This document shows, piece after piece, positions 51,525 through 59,760 of a stretch of DNA of 64,000 bases. Below the pieces are notes generated by a model, which saw nothing but the letters and a program-made list of their open reading frames with translations, was not told the origin of the DNA and did no database searches. The position numbers and the translations under genes are program-made. Origin of the DNA: Sphingobacterium tenebrionis (lineage in GTDB: Bacteria > Bacteroidota > Bacteroidia > Sphingobacteriales > Sphingobacteriaceae). The first letter of the stretch is position 1. The number at the start of each line of letters is the position of its first letter. The DNA is taken from positions 1 through 64,000 of the forward strand of contig NZ_JAYLLN010000014.1 in NCBI RefSeq assembly GCF_037126265.1. The letters run 5' to 3'.

Positions 51525-52223
51525 ATGTCAACACTTAAACAAACCATTCTAAAATACTTTCCTATCCATAAATTTTTCCATGCACGATCTTTTTCCCAAG
51601 AAGGGGAGGATATGGTTATTCGTGGATTTTACGAAGCTAAAAAAGGATATAAAGGTGTTTATGTAGACGTGGGTGCCCACCACCCTTACCGATTTTCCAA
51701 TACCAATTATTTCTATAAAAAAGGATGGCGCGGAATCAATATTGAACCCTCACCTGATGCCATGCGTTGGTTTAAATGGTTCAGACCCAAGGATGTGAAT
51801 CTGAATATCGGCATCAGCGAAAGCCCTCAGGAATTGACCTATTACTGTTTCAACGAACCTGCATTGAATGGGTTCTCCCAAGAAGTTTCGGAAAGTAGGG
51901 ATGGTTTGCACGCCAAATATCACCTCTTAAAGACCATTCCAGTTCCTACCTTGCCTTTGTCGGATGTGCTGGATAAATATTTGGCTCCTGGAAAACAGAT
52001 CGATTTTCTTTCAGTAGACGCGGAAGGATTTGACCTGATTGTCCTTAAATCCAATAATTGGGAGAAATATAAACCGGTTTTCGTGTTGGTGGAAGAAGAG
52101 CTCTCTATTCCAGAATTGAATAAGTCAGAGGTTTACCAATTGATGCTGAGCAAGGGATATTCCTTAGTAGCAAAAACAAAACGGACCTTGTTTTTTAAAC
52201 GCAGCGATCTCACGAATTTTTAA
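51525..52223 (+). CDS. FkbM family methyltransferase
   Basis: This 232-residue SAM-dependent methyltransferase carries the FkbM pattern: GVYVDVGAHHPYRFSNTNYF (SAM-binding acidic and Gly residues), GWRGINIEPSPDAMRWF and the later LSVDAEGFDLIVLKSNNW. Family members O-methylate sugars or small metabolites. Its place among glycosyltransferases suggests methylation of a surface glycan. It is transcribed alone, divergently from the GT2 gene and convergently with the next transferase. Confidence 0.9.
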   Translation: MSTLKQTILKYFPIHKFFHARSFSQEGEDMVIRGFYEAKKGYKGVYVDVGAHHPYRFSNTNYFYKKGWRGINIEPSPDAMRWFKWFRPKDVNLNIGISESPQELTYYCFNEPALNGFSQEVSESRDGLHAKYHLLKTIPVPTLPLSDVLDKYLAPGKQIDFLSVDAEGFDLIVLKSNNWEKYKPVFVLVEEELSIPELNKSEVYQLMLSKGYSLVAKTKRTLFFKRSDLTNF

Positions 52224-52256
52224 TTTTTTTATCTCGCTAAATTTAAATCCATCGAT

Positions 52257-53183
52257 TTAGGAGATTTTCGATTTCTTGGCTTTATAGGCATTAATCTTTT
52301 TCTCTAAGAACCTAGCCAAACGCTCAAAGAAGGTACCTTTCCGATGTTTGAAGAAATGTTTGATGGCTGCATAGGCCGTTGGATCTTCCTGAATGACGCT
52401 TGGAAAGCGATGCACAGGTTTGGTAGAAAGTTCCACACGATATACCTGATCAACATCTGAGTGGGTGCCAGAACCATCTGTGCCGGTATTTTGAATAAAA
52501 GATCGACGAGGATATAACACTAATCCCTGCTGATTAAAAATGGATAGATACCAACGAATGGCCCAGGAATTGATCTTTCCAGCCTTAAATTGCTGAACCT
52601 GTTTCCAAAAATTCTCCGTTCCATCCACGCTGAAAGCCTTGCGATCCTTACGCTTAAAATCTTTCGTCAATTCTTCAATATCTGGGTTGAAATGCTTCCA
52701 TGCTCTTTCCCAGGTTGCCCAGCCCCAGCTATTGGCTACCCGAAAAAAGAAAGATTGCTGTAGGCTTTTAGGCCTTTCTACGGGATACATATAGCCCGAT
52801 ATCTCCATGACCCGCTCTTCATCTTCATATCTGTTCAGCGCATCATTGAAATATTGTAGGGCAAATGGCGAAGTTTCCAGGTCATCCTCGAGGACAATGA
52901 TCCTGCCGTGTTTTTGAATAACCTGACTGACACCATCGATAATACTGTTGGCCAAACCTTTATTCTGTGCCCGTTCGATAATATAGATGTGTTTGAATTT
53001 CCAAGGCTCTCTTATTAAAGAACGAACCTGGTTCACCATGTCGATATCATTTGCTGATTTGGGGCCATCCGAAAAAATATACAGGTCAGATTCTTCTGCC
53101 AAAGGGTTGGCCTCTAAAGCTGTCAATGTTTTTCTCGTATGTTGGGGTCTATTATAAACAAAAAGTGCGATCGGTGCTAACAT
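52257..53183 (-). CDS. Glycosyltransferase (GNT-I-like)
   Basis: This 308-residue transferase starts at MLAPIALFVYNRPQHTRKTL. Sequence features are LYIFSDGPKSANDIDMV, QNKGLANSIIDGVSQVI and the metal-binding LEDDLETSPFALQYFNDAL, which fit the GNT-I / family 13-like bacterial sugar transferases. SWGWATWERAWKHF is a conserved acceptor-side segment. The C-terminal basic tail (KKINAYKAKKSK) may contact membrane. It diverges from the flippase gene, with 85 bp between. Confidence 0.87.
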   Translation of the reverse strand: MLAPIALFVYNRPQHTRKTLTALEANPLAEESDLYIFSDGPKSANDIDMVNQVRSLIREPWKFKHIYIIERAQNKGLANSIIDGVSQVIQKHGRIIVLEDDLETSPFALQYFNDALNRYEDEERVMEISGYMYPVERPKSLQQSFFFRVANSWGWATWERAWKHFNPDIEELTKDFKRKDRKAFSVDGTENFWKQVQQFKAGKINSWAIRWYLSIFNQQGLVLYPRRSFIQNTGTDGSGTHSDVDQVYRVELSTKPVHRFPSVIQEDPTAYAAIKHFFKHRKGTFFERLARFLEKKINAYKAKKSKIS

Positions 53184-53268
53184 GTATGCTCGAAAATCAA
53201 TCAATTCAAAATCAAATATATGGAGATAAAGTCGGAATCTTTCCTAAATTTGCTGATTATACCATTTC

Positions 53269-54723
53269 ATGAGCGAAAACGCAAAAAACATAACCATTAA
53301 GGGGCTTTTTTGGAATGCCATAGATCGGTTTGGCTATCAGGTCATAACCAATCTGACCACCATTGTGCTGGCAAGAATCTTCGCTCCTGATGATTTTGGG
53401 GTCATTTATGTCCTGGCTATCTTTACCACCATTGCTACTTCCTTGGTGGATTCGGGCCTAGCGACATCGCTCGTGCGCTCAAAGGTGGTAAAGGATGTCG
53501 ACTATTCCACCATGTTTGTCTTCAACCTGCTGGTTAGTGGTGCTATTTATCTGATCCTTTTTATTGCTGCACCTTATCTGGAAGAGTTCTATCAGATCAA
53601 TAACCTCAGTTTATATGCCCGGGTTTTATTCCTGCAGATTTTGGTCCAAGCCTTTGGGATTGTCCAATATGTAAAGATGCTCAAGAGCTTTCAGTTCAAC
53701 CTGACGGCCAGGGTAAACTTTATTGCGGTATTGGGCTCTGCCATCGTGGTCGTGTTTTTGGCCTGGATAGGGTTGGGCTTTTGGGGGCTTTTATTGCAAG
53801 CCGTATTGTATGCCTTCTTCCGCTCCGTCCTGTTATGGGTATGGGGAAATTGGAAGCTGGATTTATCGTTCAGTAAGGAGTCCATGCGGACGCATTGGGG
53901 ATTTTCCATCTCCTTCATGATCTCCAACCTGTTAGGGAAACTCCTGAGCCCCTTGTACAATAATTTATTGAAAATGAATTATACCACCGAGGATGTGGGT
54001 ATTTATGGTATGGCAAATAAATTGGGAGAATCGCCTAATTTGTTGATTTCTTCCGTCGTCCAAGGGACTACCTTGTCTACCTTGACTCCGCTACAGGATG
54101 ATTTCCCACGCTTTTTGAATGCCTGCCGGAAAACCATGTCTTCACTTGCGTTTTTACTTTTTCCGGTAAGTTTTCTGGCTATTTGTGTTGCTGAACCGGC
54201 ATTTCAGACGCTCCTAAAAGAGAAATGGAATGATGCCATCCCTCTTTTTCAATGGCTCTGTTTTGCAGGCTTATTCATTTCCCTGACGGATATGAATGTG
54301 AATTTTCTGAACATCAAGGGGAAGTCGAAATTCGCCTTGATGCTGGAAGTTATCAAGGTTGGATCTGCAGTGGGGATTTTCTTTTTCACCTACCAGCATG
54401 GCCTATTAGCGGTTGTTTTTGGTCAATTGGCTATTCGAATCCTGTGTTATATCATTGCCGCCAGCATGAGTGTAAAAGTATATGGATACACCATCTTTGC
54501 CCAAGCAAAAGACCTTTTTTCTTCTTTTCTGATTAGCTTGCTCGCTGCGGTCATTGCTTATTTGCCGCTATATTTCGGTTGGATTAGCAATAACTTGTTC
54601 CTATTGGTGGTACAAACCCTTATATTCGCTTTGATTTACATCGGCATCAACCATTTTATCAAAAACCAGATTTGGATGGAGGTGCTGGATTTGGCAAAAA
54701 AAAAAATATCTAAAAAAGTTTAA
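53269..54723 (+). CDS. Polysaccharide flippase (MOP superfamily, Wzx-like)
   Basis: This 484-residue membrane protein has about 12-14 helices. It begins NITIKGLFWNAIDRFGYQVI followed by LARIFAPDDFGVIYVLAIF, the typical N-terminal signature of MOP oligosaccharide flippases (polysaccharide_synt family). It would move lipid-linked glycan across the inner membrane. A run of 11 A at 54696-54706 lies in the last codons. The stop codon overlaps the next start (TAATG), so translation is coupled to the asparagine-synthase-like gene. Confidence 0.9.
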   Translation: MSENAKNITIKGLFWNAIDRFGYQVITNLTTIVLARIFAPDDFGVIYVLAIFTTIATSLVDSGLATSLVRSKVVKDVDYSTMFVFNLLVSGAIYLILFIAAPYLEEFYQINNLSLYARVLFLQILVQAFGIVQYVKMLKSFQFNLTARVNFIAVLGSAIVVVFLAWIGLGFWGLLLQAVLYAFFRSVLLWVWGNWKLDLSFSKESMRTHWGFSISFMISNLLGKLLSPLYNNLLKMNYTTEDVGIYGMANKLGESPNLLISSVVQGTTLSTLTPLQDDFPRFLNACRKTMSSLAFLLFPVSFLAICVAEPAFQTLLKEKWNDAIPLFQWLCFAGLFISLTDMNVNFLNIKGKSKFALMLEVIKVGSAVGIFFFTYQHGLLAVVFGQLAIRILCYIIAASMSVKVYGYTIFAQAKDLFSSFLISLLAAVIAYLPLYFGWISNNLFLLVVQTLIFALIYIGINHFIKNQIWMEVLDLAKKKISKKV

Positions 54724-56087
54724 TGGAAGTTGCAAAAGGAAATTGGGTTGGTTACGAAACGGTATTTTACCATGAGAAAACTGGAAAATTCAGCCAGGAC
54801 ATCAATGAGGTAATTGATTATACCAATTTGGAAATCGATCCAGAAGGATTGGCGGCCTATCTCGATTTCGGATACAGTGTATTTGGGCATACTCCGGTTA
54901 AATATGTTCGTTTTTTATTGCCGAATCAGACCCTGCTGTTGAATGATGGTAAATTGGAGGTTAGGGAAGAATCCGATTCCACCATCCAATTGATCGGTAA
55001 AAAAAGTCAAGAAGAAGATGTGTTTGCGAAGTTGCATCAATCGTTGAACAGCTGGGCTTCTGGTTTTGAGGAAGATATTCTGATACCGACCAGTGGAGGC
55101 TTTGACTCCCGACTAATGAATGTGCTGATCGATGATAAATCTCGTATCCATGCCTATACTTACGGAACCTCCTTTAATCAAGGGCTTTCTCGGGAATCGG
55201 TCTATGCGGGATTATTGTCCGAACGCTTGGGCACACAATGGTCCAGAATTCCTTTGGGCATTTTCAATGTGTACATGGAGCAGTGGTATGACCAATTTGG
55301 TCCTACTGTTGGTGCATCGGGAACTTACCATATGGAGTTCTACCAAAAAATCAAGGAAAAGGAGAATTTCAAAAAACTTCACTTATTAAGTGGGATTATC
55401 GGCGATGCCTGGGCCGGAGCGGTACATGTACCGATGATCCATTCCGCTCAGGAATATAGAACCTTAGGCTATACCCACGGCATGAGTGCCAATTCCAAGT
55501 TGGCGATGGACGTAGATTACCTATCCATTGTGGAGCCTGTTTTTGATAAGCAGAAGGAACATCTGAAAGATCCTGATTTCCGGATCATTACCGCCATGCG
55601 AACCAAGATGATGTTGTTGCAATACCTGATCTCGGTGCCTTCTAAAATGGGCTTTCCTGGATATTCACCTTTCGTGGAGGAAGAGATCGCCCTAGCGATG
55701 TTGAACCTACCGAAGGAAAGAAAAGAGAACAGAAATTGGCAAAGGGATTTCTTCCGCAAAAACAACCTGCTTTTTGAAGAAGAGAAACATAAATATACCT
55801 ATCAGAATTCGTTGAATTACTATTCCTTGTTGCATGAGAACCTGGCACCTTTGGATGTGGACCTGTTAAAGGAACACCTAAAACCAGCTTACCTGGAATG
55901 GATAAATAGTAAGATTCAGCATATTGGCAAGAAGGAAAGGGTTTTCCAGACCTTAATGCATACCCCTAAGGTTAAGGGTGTCCTTAAATTATTGGGGGCA
56001 AAGAATGAACTGTTGGAAGCTTATTTTGCTTATATTACCATAAAACCGATCGAGATTCTATTAAAAAAGAGAGACAAAAATGCCTAA
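54723..56087 (+). CDS. Asparagine-synthase-like protein in polysaccharide operon
   Basis: This 454-residue protein resembles the C-terminal ATP-pyrophosphatase half of asparagine synthases. The PP-loop motif TSGGFDSRL is at 123-131, where asparagine synthases have SGGLDSS. The N-terminal 115 residues resemble a shortened glutaminase-like domain, but there is no Cys at position 2, so glutamine hydrolysis is unlikely. Such proteins occur in surface-glycan clusters and may form an amide on a sugar acid or peptide. It is coupled to the flippase by a 1-bp overlap and to the CapA-like gene by 8 bp. Confidence 0.8.
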   Translation: MEVAKGNWVGYETVFYHEKTGKFSQDINEVIDYTNLEIDPEGLAAYLDFGYSVFGHTPVKYVRFLLPNQTLLLNDGKLEVREESDSTIQLIGKKSQEEDVFAKLHQSLNSWASGFEEDILIPTSGGFDSRLMNVLIDDKSRIHAYTYGTSFNQGLSRESVYAGLLSERLGTQWSRIPLGIFNVYMEQWYDQFGPTVGASGTYHMEFYQKIKEKENFKKLHLLSGIIGDAWAGAVHVPMIHSAQEYRTLGYTHGMSANSKLAMDVDYLSIVEPVFDKQKEHLKDPDFRIITAMRTKMMLLQYLISVPSKMGFPGYSPFVEEEIALAMLNLPKERKENRNWQRDFFRKNNLLFEEEKHKYTYQNSLNYYSLLHENLAPLDVDLLKEHLKPAYLEWINSKIQHIGKKERVFQTLMHTPKVKGVLKLLGAKNELLEAYFAYITIKPIEILLKKRDKNA

Positions 56088-57186
56088 ACAACATAAACTT
56101 CTTTTTGCTGGGGATGTGGTGATGAACAGTAAACCCGAATTTTCGGCTGCCTTACAGCAGTTATTGGCTTCGGCCGCTGTTTTGTCCTGCAATTTTGAAG
56201 CTCCAGTTGCGGGCTATGGGAAGGCTATTGCCAAAACCGGACCGCATGTTTGTCAGAATACAGAGTCGGTCAATTGGTTGTATAAGGAAGGCTTTAATCT
56301 ATTTTCTTTGGCCAATAACCATATCAACGATTATGGGAAGGAAGCTTTAAAAAAGACCATTTCCTTATTTAAAAAGGACGATGTGGTTGGAGTTGGAGAT
56401 GAACGGGAAGCATTAGAGCCTGTTGTTCGGGAGCTGGAAGGGGTGAAGTTCGCTTTTATGGCTTTTGGGGAGAATGGATATGGGGCATTGAACGGAGATA
56501 GATCCTTCGGTCATGCTTGGGTGAATGCCGATGGTATTGATGAAAAATTAAGACGCTGTAAAGAAAAGGTTGATGTCCTGATCGTCCAGGTGCATGCTGG
56601 TGTGGAATTGTTGGATGTTCCCATCCCCGAATGGAAAACGCGTTATCAAGAATTGATTGAAGCTGGCGCTGATGTGGTTGTGGGACATCATCCCCATGTG
56701 CTTCAAGGAATAGAAACCTATAAAGGGAAACTCATCTGTTACAGCTTGGGTAACTTTTATTTTGATTATCCATCAAACCATCCGCAGTGGAATACCGGGG
56801 GATTATTAGAGTTGCAATTTGAGGGAAAGAATCTATCCGGCTTTCAGATGCATGTGGTTGAAAAGAAAGGAGCTCAATTGGATCTGCTTTCAGAAGCTGC
56901 TTCAAAGGAACTATTGGGGGATCTTCAGGAGAAATTGGAAGGCAATGATTACCTGGAATTGGTAGACCGCTTTGCTGTGCAGGAATGGGATAAGCATCAC
57001 CTTGGATATTATGCAAAACCTTTTAATGGTTTAATGAGCTATTCTCCGAAAGGAATTTTAAAACACCTTAAACGTAGTGTTTTTAACCGTAAGGTGGATT
57101 ATAACATGATTTGGCATAACCTATTTATCGAAAGCAACAAATGGCTCGTTGAAAGAGCCATTCGTAAAAAAATGTCTGATAAATAA
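56080..57186 (+). CDS. CapA family protein
   Basis: This 368-residue protein of the PGA_cap (CapA) metallophosphatase-like family starts KLLFAGDVVMNSKPEF, with the metal-binding GDV motif. FSLANNHINDYGKEAL, VGVGDEREALEPV, VQVHAGVELLD and VVGHHPHVLQGIETYKGKLI, then CYSLGNFYFD, are all family landmarks. CapA proteins take part in poly-gamma-glutamate or other capsule assembly. No signal peptide is obvious here, unlike many CapA proteins. It overlaps the upstream gene by 8 bp, as the last gene of the operon. Confidence 0.9.
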   Translation: MPKQHKLLFAGDVVMNSKPEFSAALQQLLASAAVLSCNFEAPVAGYGKAIAKTGPHVCQNTESVNWLYKEGFNLFSLANNHINDYGKEALKKTISLFKKDDVVGVGDEREALEPVVRELEGVKFAFMAFGENGYGALNGDRSFGHAWVNADGIDEKLRRCKEKVDVLIVQVHAGVELLDVPIPEWKTRYQELIEAGADVVVGHHPHVLQGIETYKGKLICYSLGNFYFDYPSNHPQWNTGGLLELQFEGKNLSGFQMHVVEKKGAQLDLLSEAASKELLGDLQEKLEGNDYLELVDRFAVQEWDKHHLGYYAKPFNGLMSYSPKGILKHLKRSVFNRKVDYNMIWHNLFIESNKWLVERAIRKKMSDK

Positions 57187-57195
57187 GTGCTCCCG

Positions 57196-57228
57196 CGTCA
57201 TTGCGAGGAGGTACGACGAAGCAATCTT
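57196..57228. repeat. Dispersed palindromic repeat, copy 5, half element
   Basis: This is one arm only (CGTCATTGCGAGGAGG then TACGACGAAGCAATCTT), matching the variant in copy 4. It lies between the convergent capA-like gene (+) and DeoR gene (-). Confidence 0.85.
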
Positions 57229-57258
57229 CCTACCCAACCTTCCGAAAAACCAGCCTTC

Positions 57259-58002
57259 CTAAATAACCGTTATCTGATTACTAAAATCCTTCAAACTCGG
57301 GTGTTTCGGATCAAGATCCGTAATCAAGTAATTAATATCCTTTAAAGGACACACCCGCATCTTCTGGTTCGAATTCAATTTCTCCACAATACTCAGCACA
57401 CCAAGTTTTTTGGAACACTTGATCATCGCCTTCTTGATCTGTACTACTTCCCAATCCGAATCAGTGATCCCTTCCTCTACAGAAAGACTATTTGTTCCCA
57501 ATAAACATAGATCCACCTTGATCTCCGATAGCTCGTTGATCACCTGAGAACCTGTTACCACATTCGTATTCCTTGATAATTTCCCACCCAACAAAATCAC
57601 CTCAATATTCTCTTTTTCTGCCAATTCCAAAGCGACCAAAGGACTTATGGTAAAAAAGGTACATTGCACATCTTTGGGTACTAATCGGGCCAACTCAATC
57701 ATGCTGGTTCCTCCCCCCACAAGCACGGTCATCCCGCTCTTGATCAAGGTTATGGCCTTAGAAGCAATCTCTTTTTTTGCCTCTTTTGCATATACGTTTC
57801 CTTCTTGAAAAGGATATTGGAAAGACCTCGAAAGGGCACCGCCATAAACTTTTAGGACTTGCCCGCTCTCTGCTAATTCATTCAGATCTCTTCGGATCGT
57901 ATCCTCTGAAACGTTCAATTGAACACTTAAATCTGAAGACAATACCTTATTATGGATATTGATCTGATGTATGATGTAGGCTTGCCTTTCTTCTTTTAAC
58001 AT
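57259..58002 (-). CDS. DeoR/GlpR family transcriptional regulator
   Basis: This 247-residue sugar-metabolism repressor has an N-terminal HTH with the DeoR signature VSEDTIRRDLNELAESGQVL followed by VYGGA. The C-terminal DeoRC sensor domain includes LVGGGTSMIELARLVP, LGGKLSRNTNVVTGS and LLGTNSLSVEEGITDSD. Regulators of this family bind phosphorylated sugars. No obvious target operon lies next to it. Confidence 0.93.
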   Translation of the reverse strand: MLKEERQAYIIHQINIHNKVLSSDLSVQLNVSEDTIRRDLNELAESGQVLKVYGGALSRSFQYPFQEGNVYAKEAKKEIASKAITLIKSGMTVLVGGGTSMIELARLVPKDVQCTFFTISPLVALELAEKENIEVILLGGKLSRNTNVVTGSQVINELSEIKVDLCLLGTNSLSVEEGITDSDWEVVQIKKAMIKCSKKLGVLSIVEKLNSNQKMRVCPLKDINYLITDLDPKHPSLKDFSNQITVI

Positions 58003-58066
58003 AATTATTCGTTGACTTTGGGGTATAAAAATATAAAAATATTCCTAAGTGTAATCAGGTATCTAC

Positions 58067-58945
58067 CTAATTATCATCTTCTTTGTCTTTTTTGTCTTCG
58101 GTTTTATTGGTTTTTCCCTCTTCAGGGTTGTCCTCCAATTTCTTAGGGAGATTGGAAGCTTTAAATCTTGGCTTGAATCCAGCCGGTTTCACAGCTTTTT
58201 TCTCATCCGCAGCAGGTGTTTCTGCAGCAGAGACCTCCGCAGCAGGTGCTTCCTGTTTTACAGGACCTGTGGTTTCTTCTACTTTGGGAGTTTCTGTAAC
58301 CACTGGCTTTGGAAGATTGGAAGCTTTAAACCTTGGTTTGAATCCAGCTGGCTTCACCGCTTTTTTCTCTTCCGCTGGAGTAGCTTCTGCAGTGGTAGTC
58401 TCAGGTTTTACAGAATCTGTAGTTTCCCCCTCCTTCGAAGTCTCAGTAACCGCTGGCTTAGGAAGATTGGAAGCTTTAAACCTTGGTTTGAATCCAGCAG
58501 GTTTAGCAGCTTTTTTCTCATCCTGAGCAGCTGTTTCTGCAGCGGTAGCCTCGGGTTTCACAGAATCTGTAGTTTCTTCTTTTTTCGGTATTTCAACATC
58601 CGCTGGCTTTTTAATACTTGCAGCTTTGAATCGAGGTTTAAACCCTGCAGGTTTTGCTGTTGCATTCCCTGAATCAGAAACTTCTGGAGATTTGCTTTCG
58701 ACCTTAACCGGATTTGTAACCTCAGGCTTAACAACCTCTTTTTTCTCCTCCGCTGGAATCTCAATTTCCTCCAGCAGATATTCCTTTCGCAATCTATTGA
58801 ACCAGAATTTCTTACTATGATCAAAGCTTTTTTCACCCATTAAAGCATAATCCCGATCGAATTCCTGATACAGATCCGGTCTAGACTTTTGAAGCGCAAT
58901 AATATCGATCTTCTTTTTCGTGAAAAACTCCGTAAAAGTTAACAT
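58067..58945 (-). CDS. Charged repeat protein with four KPAGFKPRFKA units
   Basis: This 292-residue protein has an N-terminal 60-residue segment with predicted helices (FTEFFTKKKIDIIALQKSR, FDRDYALMGEKSF). A long low-complexity region follows, with four copies of KPAGFKPRFKA starting at residues 98, 148, 198 and 253. The repeat period is 50, 50 and 55 residues. Spacers are rich in Glu, Lys, Thr, Ala and Pro (EETTDSVKPE...). No signal peptide or catalytic motif is seen. The basic aromatic units in an acidic background suggest binding to nucleic acid or a partner protein, but this is only inference. Confidence 0.75.
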   Translation of the reverse strand: MLTFTEFFTKKKIDIIALQKSRPDLYQEFDRDYALMGEKSFDHSKKFWFNRLRKEYLLEEIEIPAEEKKEVVKPEVTNPVKVESKSPEVSDSGNATAKPAGFKPRFKAASIKKPADVEIPKKEETTDSVKPEATAAETAAQDEKKAAKPAGFKPRFKASNLPKPAVTETSKEGETTDSVKPETTTAEATPAEEKKAVKPAGFKPRFKASNLPKPVVTETPKVEETTGPVKQEAPAAEVSAAETPAADEKKAVKPAGFKPRFKASNLPKKLEDNPEEGKTNKTEDKKDKEDDN

Positions 58946-58989
58946 AATACAAACTTACTGATTCATGGATGAAATACCGCTTAAAAGAA

Positions 58990-59011
58990 ATGGAGGATAT
59001 AAACCCTCCAT
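58990..59011 (-). terminator. Weak terminator-like hairpin after yebC
   Basis: ATGGAGG pairs with CCTCCAT around an 8-base loop. On the minus strand it is followed by TTCTTTT, a broken T-run, so termination may be partial and the repeat protein could be co-transcribed with yebC. Confidence 0.4.
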
Positions 59012-59033
59012 TCCTAGTATCCTATAAATAAGA

Positions 59034-59759
59034 TTAATCCATATTGTGGTAAACCGCTTGCACATCATCATCTTCTTCGATCTTATCGATCAATTTCAAG
59101 ACGTCTGCAGCCTGTTCTTCTGTCAATGTGGTATGTGATAGGGCAATACGTTCCAACTTCGCAGAACTCACCTCAATTCCTTTTTCTTCTAAAAGACGTT
59201 GCATATTTCCGAAGTCTTCAAAAGAAGTTTGAACCACAACGACATCGTTTCCTTCTTCATCTGCCTCCACATACAATTCCTCTAAACCACCATCGATCAA
59301 TTCCAATTCCAGTTCCTCCACATCCAATTCCTCAGTAGCAGGGAAACGGAAGATGGATTTACGGTTAAAGATAAAATCCAAAGAACCGGTCTTCCCTAAA
59401 GAACCACCAGCTTTGGTAAAATAACTGCGCACGTTAGCAACTGTTCTATTGGTATTATCTGTAGCGGTTTCGATCAATACAGGAACGCCATGCGGACCAT
59501 ATCCTTCGTATACAAATTCCTCGTATCCTTTCGCATCCTTTTCTGATGCACGCTTGATAGCAGCCTCCACACGGTCCTTCGGCATGTTTACAGCTTTGGC
59601 GTTTTGGATCGCCGTACGTAAGCGGGAGTTGTTTTCCGGGTGAGGACCGCCTTCTTTTACCGCTATGGCAATTTCTTTCCCAAGTCGTGTAAACTGAACG
59701 GCCATCTTGGCCCAGCGTTTGAATTTTCTTTCTTTTCTAAATTCGAAAGCTCTACCCAT
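59034..59759 (-). CDS. YebC/PmpR family protein (TACO1-like)
   Basis: This 241-residue protein of the YebC family is known to act as a transcriptional regulator and, more recently, as an aid to translation of difficult peptides. Typical parts are the start MGRAFEFRKERKFKRWAKMA, NMPKDRVEAAIKRASEKD, YEGYGPHGVPVLIETATDN and DFIFNRKSIFRFP. The start lies 1 bp after the stop of the upstream threonine dehydrogenase gene, so the two are translated from one mRNA. Confidence 0.95.
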   Translation of the reverse strand: MGRAFEFRKERKFKRWAKMAVQFTRLGKEIAIAVKEGGPHPENNSRLRTAIQNAKAVNMPKDRVEAAIKRASEKDAKGYEEFVYEGYGPHGVPVLIETATDNTNRTVANVRSYFTKAGGSLGKTGSLDFIFNRKSIFRFPATEELDVEELELELIDGGLEELYVEADEEGNDVVVVQTSFEDFGNMQRLLEEKGIEVSSAKLERIALSHTTLTEEQAADVLKLIDKIEEDDDVQAVYHNMD

Positions 59760-59760
59760 T

